From Desulfosporosinus sp. (GTDB lineage: Bacteria > Bacillota > Desulfitobacteriia > Desulfitobacteriales > Desulfitobacteriaceae): a stretch of 64,000 nucleotides of DNA. The DNA lies in the NCBI GenBank assembly GCA_031292055.1, contig JARLHV010000122.1:1-64000 (forward strand). The letters run 5' to 3'. Made by a program: the position numbers and the translations under genes. Shown one piece after another: positions 58,419 to 64,000 of the stretch; within the stretch, counting starts at the first letter, position 1; the number at the start of each line of letters is the position of its first letter. A model generated the notes under the pieces. The model did no database searches. It saw nothing but the letters and a program-made list of their open reading frames with translations, and was not told where the DNA came from.

Positions 58419-59012
58419 ATGTTGTCTAAATTATTGCACACTAAAGAGAGCTTAATCTTATCGACCATTGAGGTAATTAGTGAACAGGGTCTGCAGAGGC
58501 TTACAACTAGAGAGGTGGCGAAAAGGCAAGGCATCTCAGAATCAACTATTTTTAAGCATTATAAAACCAAAAACGAACTCATTCTCGCAGTACTTGAATA
58601 TTTCTCTCAATACGATCAAGCAATTATTGAATCATTAGCCTTGAAAGAGGTTAGCCCAATCGAAGCTATTATTTATTTTGTTGAGGCATATGTAACGTAT
58701 TATGAAAATTACCCAGAAATAACGGCGATCATCTTGTCTTATGAGGGATTAATACATGAAGTTGAGCTCAGTGAGGTGGTCAAAAGAATTCTTGTTAAAC
58801 GGGCCAATACTATTCAATCCCTAATTGAGGATGCTAAACATCAGAATCGAATCCCCAAGGATGTCGACACTGAAAGTTTGGCAGATCTTATTATTGGTTT
58901 AGAAAGAGTTGTTATCCAGAGATGGCGACTAAATTATAATTTTTCTTTAAAAGAGCAGACGTTAACAGCCTTAAGGATGTTGCTGAATGCATTTAAAACA
59001 AAAGACCATTAA
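58419..59012 (+). CDS. TetR/AcrR family transcriptional regulator
   Basis: 197 residues from ATG 58419, preceded by GGAGGGTAGG; an upstream in-frame ATG at 58389 is possible. The N-terminal helix-turn-helix (LTTREVAKRQGISESTIFKHYKTKNEL near 25-51) is clear. The C-terminal ligand domain is helical and diverse, so the ligand is unknown. The gene is followed 27 bases later by cheY, cheA, cheW and a chemoreceptor, so it may control a chemosensory operon, an unusual partnership. Its own promoter carries a palindrome. Confidence 0.92.
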   Translation: MLSKLLHTKESLILSTIEVISEQGLQRLTTREVAKRQGISESTIFKHYKTKNELILAVLEYFSQYDQAIIESLALKEVSPIEAIIYFVEAYVTYYENYPEITAIILSYEGLIHEVELSEVVKRILVKRANTIQSLIEDAKHQNRIPKDVDTESLADLIIGLERVVIQRWRLNYNFSLKEQTLTALRMLLNAFKTKDH

Positions 59013-59039
59013 TCTAAGTTGATATAGGAGTGAAATCAG

Positions 59040-59402
59040 ATGAAAAAATTGCTTATTATTGATGATGCCGCATTCATGCGACTTGCCATTCGAAATATGC
59101 TACTGAATTACGAAATAGAAATTAGTGGCGAAGCAGCTGACGGGGCGATAGGTGTTGAAATGTATAAGCAATTACGTCCAGATGTTGTGACGATGGATAT
59201 TACCATGCCTAAGATGTCAGGGCTCGAAGCTCTCAAAGCGATTAAGGCTTTCGACCCTCAGGCTAAAGTGATCATGGTCTCTGCCATGGGACAGGAGAGG
59301 ATCGTAAAAGAGGCCATAATTAGTGGAGCAAAAACATTTATTGTCAAACCATTTAAGGAAGAACATCTTTATCAAACCATTTGTAAAGTGTTAGGTATTT
59401 AA
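59040..59402 (+). CDS. cheY: CheY-like response regulator
   Basis: A 120-residue single receiver domain: acid pair D8-D9 (LIIDDAAF), phospho-acceptor D53 (TMDITMP), Thr/Ser in MVSAMGQ near 82, Lys in FIVKPF near 102. It has no output domain, so it should bind a target such as the flagellar switch. It is one base ahead of the reading frame of cheA and translated in an operon with cheA, cheW and the receptor. It lies after tetR. Confidence 0.95.
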   Translation: MKKLLIIDDAAFMRLAIRNMLLNYEIEISGEAADGAIGVEMYKQLRPDVVTMDITMPKMSGLEALKAIKAFDPQAKVIMVSAMGQERIVKEAIISGAKTFIVKPFKEEHLYQTICKVLGI

Positions 59403-59434
59403 AGATGACTCTAAGTCAAAAGGGGGTGAATGAA

Positions 59435-61549
59435 TTGTCTAACCCGTATGTCAATGAACCCATGCTAGATCTCTACATTTTTGAGTCAATGCAACTGCTT
59501 GAGCAGATGGAGCTCTTGATCCTATCGAATGAAAAATCCAGCTCTTATGCTTCCGAGGCAATCAACGAGATCTTTCGGATAATGCATACGATCAAAGGTT
59601 CTTCAGCAATGATGCTTTATAACAATATTTCAACTCTGGCTCATTCTTTGGAAGATCTATTTTTTGTGCTACGGGAGGACGAGCCCCGAAATGTCGATTA
59701 TTCAGAGCTGTCGGATTTGGTGCTTGAGGGTCTCGATTTCATCAAAGTGGAAATCCATAAAATTAGGAATGGAGACGAAGCAGATGGTGATGCTACTGGA
59801 TTAATTGAAAGTTTGCGAGTTTTCCACGCTACGATAAAAGGGTCGGATTTCAAGGTTGAAGATCAGAATTTAGCGGATGGCGCTGTTTCTCATGAAAATC
59901 GCACCCCAGAAAAACAGCAATATTACATAAGTAAAGTAAGAACGGAAACGACGTCCCTTAGGAACACATTTCAGGCCACCCTTCGTTTTGAACAAGATTG
60001 TGGCGGAATGGAAAATATTCGAGCGATAGTGGTGCTTAATGATCTGGCCGATCTTATGGAAGATTATTACCATCTGCCGGAGGATCTCGAGAATGAGGAT
60101 AGTGCAAGAATTATTAGTGAACAGGGCTTTACGCTATTTCTAAAAACGGACCGCTCTTTGGAAGAAATTCATAAAGTTCTGATCGAGACGATCTATTTAA
60201 AGGACCTTCAATTGACCAATGTGGAGAATAGTGAATTATTCAATGATCTCCATCAAGAAAGGGAGATTCTGCTGGAAGACAGTTCAGTGAAGCTGCCTGC
60301 ATTTTCGAGTCGAGACCAGGTGCCTAATAACTATGAAGAAAAGGAATTTCATTCGGGTGCTAATCAGCCAAGTATTATTAGTGTCAGTGTTGCCAAGCTG
60401 GACCAATTGATGGATTTAGTTGGAGAAATGGTGATTGCAGAGGCAATGGTAACGCAAAATCCAGATCTCAAAGGTTTGGAATTGAATAACTTTGAAAAAG
60501 CAGCACGACAACTTAGAAAAATAACGAGTGAGCTCCAAGATACGGTCATGTCTGTGCGCATGGTGCCTTTAACAGGAACGTTCCAAAAGATGAATAGGAC
60601 ACTGCGCGATATGTGTAAAAAGCTCAACAAGGAAGTCCAGCTGCAGTTGATCGGCCAAGAGACCGAGGTTGATAAAAATATTATTGAACATATTTCAGAT
60701 CCTTTAATGCATCTCATTCGCAATTCGATTGATCATGGCATAGAAATGCCTTCTGAACGAGAAATCAAGGGGAAATCCCGTCTTGGAACGATCACTTTAG
60801 AAGCTAAGAACGCCGGGGGAGATGTCTTAATTATTATTTCAGATGATGGCGAAGGTTTTAATAAAGACCGAATCTTAGCCAAAGCTCGTGAAAAAGGCTT
60901 GATTCAAGGCTCAGAAGAGGAAATTACAGATAAGGAAATCTATAACTTGGTGTTTTTGCCCGGATTTTCGACGAACGAGAAGGTTACGGAATTTTCTGGG
61001 CGTGGTGTCGGGATGGATGTCGTAGTGAAAAATATTGAAGCTGTTGGAGGAGGATTAGCGGCAGACAGTGTGCCTGGCAAGGGAACGACTATTACTCTCA
61101 AAATTCCTTTAACCCTAGCTATTATAGATGGCATGAACATTAAGGTGGGTGATTCGCGCTATACGATACCGACAACCGCGATTAAGGAGTCCTTTAGGCC
61201 AAAAATAACCGAGGTGATCGTCGATCCGGATAATAACGAAATGATGATGGTGCGCGGGCAATGTTTTCCCATCCTGCGGTTACATGATATTTACCACGTC
61301 AAAACGGATGTGACTCATTTTACGGAAGGAATCATCATAATGGTGGAACAAGACAACAAAACCCTTTGCCTCTTTGCAGATGAGTTGATTGGTCAGCAGC
61401 AGGTTGTTGTGAAAGCCCTTCCAGAATATATACAAAACATGAAAAAAGTTAGGGGTTTGGCGGGGTGTACCTTATTGGGGGATGGAAGTATCAGTCTGAT
61501 CCTGGATGTTGGCGGACTGATCGGTTATAGGCAAGCCACGAAGGTCTAA
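59435..61549 (+). CDS. cheA: Chemotaxis histidine kinase CheA
   Basis: About 704 residues from a TTG at 59435 behind AAGGGGGTG, or 714 from ATG 59405. The P1 phosphotransfer domain has the His in IMHTIKGSSAM (H51/H61). It continues with a poorly conserved P2 region, P3 dimerisation about 330-400, the P4 ATPase (LIRNSIDHGIEMP, ISDDGEGFN, FLPGFSTNEKVTEFSGRGVGMDVV) and P5 CheW-like domain (TIPTTAIKESFRP to the end). Autophosphorylates on receptor signal and passes phosphate to CheY. It is longer than average because of the P1-P3 linker. Confidence 0.95.
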   Translation: MSNPYVNEPMLDLYIFESMQLLEQMELLILSNEKSSSYASEAINEIFRIMHTIKGSSAMMLYNNISTLAHSLEDLFFVLREDEPRNVDYSELSDLVLEGLDFIKVEIHKIRNGDEADGDATGLIESLRVFHATIKGSDFKVEDQNLADGAVSHENRTPEKQQYYISKVRTETTSLRNTFQATLRFEQDCGGMENIRAIVVLNDLADLMEDYYHLPEDLENEDSARIISEQGFTLFLKTDRSLEEIHKVLIETIYLKDLQLTNVENSELFNDLHQEREILLEDSSVKLPAFSSRDQVPNNYEEKEFHSGANQPSIISVSVAKLDQLMDLVGEMVIAEAMVTQNPDLKGLELNNFEKAARQLRKITSELQDTVMSVRMVPLTGTFQKMNRTLRDMCKKLNKEVQLQLIGQETEVDKNIIEHISDPLMHLIRNSIDHGIEMPSEREIKGKSRLGTITLEAKNAGGDVLIIISDDGEGFNKDRILAKAREKGLIQGSEEEITDKEIYNLVFLPGFSTNEKVTEFSGRGVGMDVVVKNIEAVGGGLAADSVPGKGTTITLKIPLTLAIIDGMNIKVGDSRYTIPTTAIKESFRPKITEVIVDPDNNEMMMVRGQCFPILRLHDIYHVKTDVTHFTEGIIIMVEQDNKTLCLFADELIGQQQVVVKALPEYIQNMKKVRGLAGCTLLGDGSISLILDVGGLIGYRQATKV

Positions 61550-61573
61550 TGGGAAAGGAGAAGGAGAAGTACG

Positions 61574-62065
61574 ATGGCAGATAGTGTTGAACAAGATACT
61601 TCGGATCAGATTGAAGATACTCAGAAAGGTAAGTTTCTCACCTTTTGTATGGGCAATGAGTTTTACGGGATAGAAATCAAATATGTCACGGAAATTATTG
61701 GTTTTCAGCCCATCACTGAAATCCCTGAAATGCCCGAATATATTAAGGGAATCATTAATTTGCGGGGTAAGATTATTCCAGTTATGGATGTTCGTTTGCG
61801 TTTTAGAAAGCCCTTTAGAGAGTACAATGATAGAACTTGCATCGTGGTTATTGATATCAGTGAGGTGGCGGTGGGCCTTATAGTTGACAGTATTTCCGAG
61901 GTAATAACTATTCCGGATGAAGAAATTGTTGCTCCGCCAAGCATGACAAAAGAAGGAAATCGATATATCAAAGGGATCGGTAAAGTGGGAAGCGATGTCA
62001 AACTTCTTCTTGACTCAGATAAGCTCCTTAATGAAACAGACTTGGAAAGTCTAAGTGATCTTTAA
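61574..62065 (+). CDS. cheW: CheW chemotaxis coupling protein
   Basis: 163 residues with the CheW SH3-like fold: FLTFCMGNEFYGIEIKYVTEII near 19-40, IPEMPEYIKGIINLRGKIIPVMDVRLRF near 50-77, VGLIVDSISEVITIPDEEI near 100-118. It bridges CheA P5 and the receptor tip. Transcribed 24 bases after cheA with AAAGGAGAAGGAG, and 23 bases before the chemoreceptor gene. Confidence 0.95.
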   Translation: MADSVEQDTSDQIEDTQKGKFLTFCMGNEFYGIEIKYVTEIIGFQPITEIPEMPEYIKGIINLRGKIIPVMDVRLRFRKPFREYNDRTCIVVIDISEVAVGLIVDSISEVITIPDEEIVAPPSMTKEGNRYIKGIGKVGSDVKLLLDSDKLLNETDLESLSDL

Positions 62066-62088
62066 GATATAAGTGGAGGTGTAGAGGT

Positions 62089-64000
62089 ATGAATTGGTTT
62101 ATGGATCTGAAAATTGCAGTTAAGTTATTAAGCGGATTTGTTATTGTGGCACTTGTAGCAGCAAGTGTGGGCGTAGTAGGCATTTATAATATCCAAGCTT
62201 TAGATAAATCGTATACGCAGGTTTATGCTAATATGACAGTTCCGATCTCTGAATTAGCCGATATCTCGACGGAATTCCAACGATCCAGGGTCAATGTACG
62301 TGACATGATCTTAGCTAATGACCCCCTGGTTATAAAAAGCTCAGTGGACAGTGTAGCTCAGAGACAAGCAGATATAGCTAAAGATTTAGAGTCTGTTGAT
62401 AAAACGATACTATTAGCTAATGTGAATGTGAGAGAATTATACGTTGATTTGGTTAAGAAAAATACTGTTTTTAATCAGCAGGTTGCTCTAGTAACTGCGC
62501 TAGCAAATCAAAACAAAGATGCAGAGGCTATGGCACTAATCGGTGAAACTGGTTCCAGCGGTATTGCTTCGCGTGAACTAGAAAATTCGATTGCCAACAT
62601 AATCAAAGTCAAGCTAGATGATGCTAAGATAATGTCAGATAATAATGCCAAGCAAGCCAGCAGCACCATCGTCATTATGATTATGGTTGTGCTCGTGGGT
62701 GTACTCATAGCGGTGGGGTTAGGTGTGATCCTGAGCTCAATTATTAGCAAACCAATCAAACTCCTTGCGGAGGCTGCTGATAAGTTAGCGGTTGGAGATG
62801 TTGATGTCGATATAAGTGTGAAGAGAAAAAGCAAGGATGAATTGGGAATATTGATGGGATCTTTTGGAAAAATGGTTGAAAATATTCATGATCAAGTCAA
62901 TGTCACAGAAAAGATTGCAGCAGGAGATCTATCGGTGACCGTTAATGTGAAGTCCGATAAAGACTTATTGGGTAAAAAACTGCTCGAGATGCAAGATACC
63001 GTGAAAGCCCTCCTCAATGAAACAGACAAGCTGATCGTGGCAACCCAAGCAGGGAAGTTAGACGCCCGAGGAAATGCCAAGGCGTTTTCGGGGGGCTGGG
63101 GAACGTTAGTGGGTGGAATCAACGACTTAATTGCTGCTTTTGTCGGACCGATCAATATGACGGCAGAGTATGTCAATCGCATTAGTAAAGGAGATATCCC
63201 AGCGAAGATTACGGACAACTATAATGGGGATTTCAATGAGATAAAGAACAATATCAATCAATTAATAGAAACCGTTTCAATTATCATCAAAGGGTTTGGG
63301 CGAATTGCAGATAATATGAAGAATGGCAAATGGGATGATCGAGGAGATGCGAACCGTGTTCAGAATGACTGGAGAACAATAGTCATTAATGTCAATGAAA
63401 TTGTTGATAATTTGGTCGGTCCTTTAAGAATGACAGCTGAGTACGTGGAGCACATCAGTAAGGGAGATATCCCGCCCAAGATCACGGATCACTATAATGG
63501 AGATTTTAATGTCATCAAAAATAACTTGAATGTGTGTATTGATGCAGTGACTGACTTGGTAACCGATGCTAACATGCTCGTCAAAGCGGCAGTTGAAGGC
63601 AAATTGGATACCAGAGCAGACGCCTCCAAACACGGTGGAGACTTCGGCAGGATTGTGGATGGAGTAAACAAAACCTTGGATGCAGTTATTGCTCCTGTAA
63701 TGGAAGCTTCAGCTGTACTGGAGGAAATGGCCAAAGGAAATTTGAATATTAGTGTTAAGGGAGAGTATAAAGGAGATCACGCCAAAATTAAAGATGCTCT
63801 CAATAATACTATTAGTACCTTATACTCCTATGTAACGGAAATATCTACGGTCTTAACAGAAATGGCAGACGGTGATTTGAATGTAGAAATTGAAAAAGAT
63901 TACCGAGGGGATTTTGCTCCCATTAAAAAATCTTTAAATAATATAATCACCTCTCTAAATGAAGTATTAAGTGATATGCATAATGCTTCAGGACAGGTCG
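62089..64000 (+). CDS. Methyl-accepting chemotaxis protein with poly-HAMP array (runs off the window)
   Basis: At least 637 residues, still open at base 64000. The ATG follows GTGGAGGTGTAGAGG. N-terminal helix about 10-32; four-helix-bundle sensor about 35-185; second helix about 192-215; then a HAMP and at least five further HAMP-like units in tandem. Two units are near copies: MTAEYVNRISKGDIPAKITDNYNGDFNEIKNN near 363 and MTAEYVEHISKGDIPPKITDHYNGDFNVIKNN near 461. The signalling tip that contacts CheA/CheW lies beyond the window. The ligand cannot be deduced; the small sensor domain suggests a simple metabolite. Confidence 0.93.
   Translation, partial: MNWFMDLKIAVKLLSGFVIVALVAASVGVVGIYNIQALDKSYTQVYANMTVPISELADISTEFQRSRVNVRDMILANDPLVIKSSVDSVAQRQADIAKDLESVDKTILLANVNVRELYVDLVKKNTVFNQQVALVTALANQNKDAEAMALIGETGSSGIASRELENSIANIIKVKLDDAKIMSDNNAKQASSTIVIMIMVVLVGVLIAVGLGVILSSIISKPIKLLAEAADKLAVGDVDVDISVKRKSKDELGILMGSFGKMVENIHDQVNVTEKIAAGDLSVTVNVKSDKDLLGKKLLEMQDTVKALLNETDKLIVATQAGKLDARGNAKAFSGGWGTLVGGINDLIAAFVGPINMTAEYVNRISKGDIPAKITDNYNGDFNEIKNNINQLIETVSIIIKGFGRIADNMKNGKWDDRGDANRVQNDWRTIVINVNEIVDNLVGPLRMTAEYVEHISKGDIPPKITDHYNGDFNVIKNNLNVCIDAVTDLVTDANMLVKAAVEGKLDTRADASKHGGDFGRIVDGVNKTLDAVIAPVMEASAVLEEMAKGNLNISVKGEYKGDHAKIKDALNNTISTLYSYVTEISTVLTEMADGDLNVEIEKDYRGDFAPIKKSLNNIITSLNEVLSDMHNASGQV

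Noticed and set aside
1..64000. CRISPR arrays, rRNA, tRNA genes, insertion sequences or prophage
   Set aside because: No regular repeat-spacer pattern, no tRNA- or rRNA-like sequence, and no transposase, integrase or phage structural protein was recognised.

Overview
The window looks like chromosome from a low-GC, endospore-forming, strictly anaerobic member of the Firmicutes. A Desulfosporosinus/Desulfitobacterium-type clostridium is the best guess. This is inferred from gene content: strong GGAGG ribosome-binding sites with frequent GTG/TTG starts, T-box leaders, paired YjcZ-like spore-associated miniproteins, futalosine-pathway menaquinone genes, a two-gene SufC/SufB-type Fe-S system, a small siroheme sulfite-reductase-like protein, lactate permease, several acetate transporters and a selenocysteine-type UGA codon. 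No rRNA, tRNA, insertion sequence, prophage or CRISPR array was seen.

Layout. 1-8.2 kb: promoter and isoleucine T-box, an IleS2-type isoleucyl-tRNA synthetase, a DUF457 membrane protein, UspA, a phosphoesterase, an unusual IMP dehydrogenase, ferredoxin. 8.3-16.4 kb: aminotransferase, an orphan sigma-70-like factor, a complete branched-chain-type ABC importer (minus strand), DUF202. 16.7-24.9 kb: an acetate-themed block with DUF485 plus ActP-like symporter, a tandem-duplicated intergenic unit, cyclopropane fatty acid synthase, a cNMP/CBS/DUF294 protein with a DnaQ-like exonuclease, and acetate transporter 1. 25-30.5 kb: SufB/SufC pair, HtrA protease, PAS-GGDEF-EAL protein. 30.6-38.6 kb: DUF1847, a Trp-type T-box controlling a DAHP synthase-chorismate mutase fusion, a membrane Cache-HAMP-HTH regulator beside a formate/nitrite-type channel, a D-2-hydroxyacid dehydrogenase and aspartate 4-decarboxylase. 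38.9-43.4 kb: a tiny putative diheme cytochrome b, a GNAT-like protein, a selenoprotein of the DsbA/FrnE family, a small sulfite reductase, mqnB-mqnD. 43.6-51.6 kb: NfeD and flotillin, a histidine phosphatase, lactate permease behind an attenuator-like leader, two miniproteins, an acetyltransferase, a RACo-like ATPase. 52-64 kb: acetate transporter 2, a soluble chemoreceptor-like sensor, EamA exporter, a His-rich peptide, ClC transporter, a TetR regulator and a CheY-CheA-CheW-MCP chemosensory operon running off the window end.

How it fits together. Lactate uptake, acetate movement by two transporter types (three genes), FNT-type small-anion transport, menaquinone synthesis and sulfite-type redox chemistry fit an anaerobic respirer that oxidises lactate to acetate. 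RNA-level control is prominent: two convincing T-boxes, one decayed T-box reused as a terminator, one T-box-like leader, and a shared leader motif on the two acetate transporter paralogues.

The most interesting items are the UGA-encoded selenocysteine in a Sec-x-x-Cys DsbA/FrnE protein; an IMP dehydrogenase collinear with the enzyme of the protozoan Tritrichomonas foetus; the GxHH signature of IleRS, linked to mupirocin hyper-resistance; the orphan sigma factor with altered -10 recognition residues; the 177-residue protein with two H-x13-H helices; and the shared leader of the acetate transporters.
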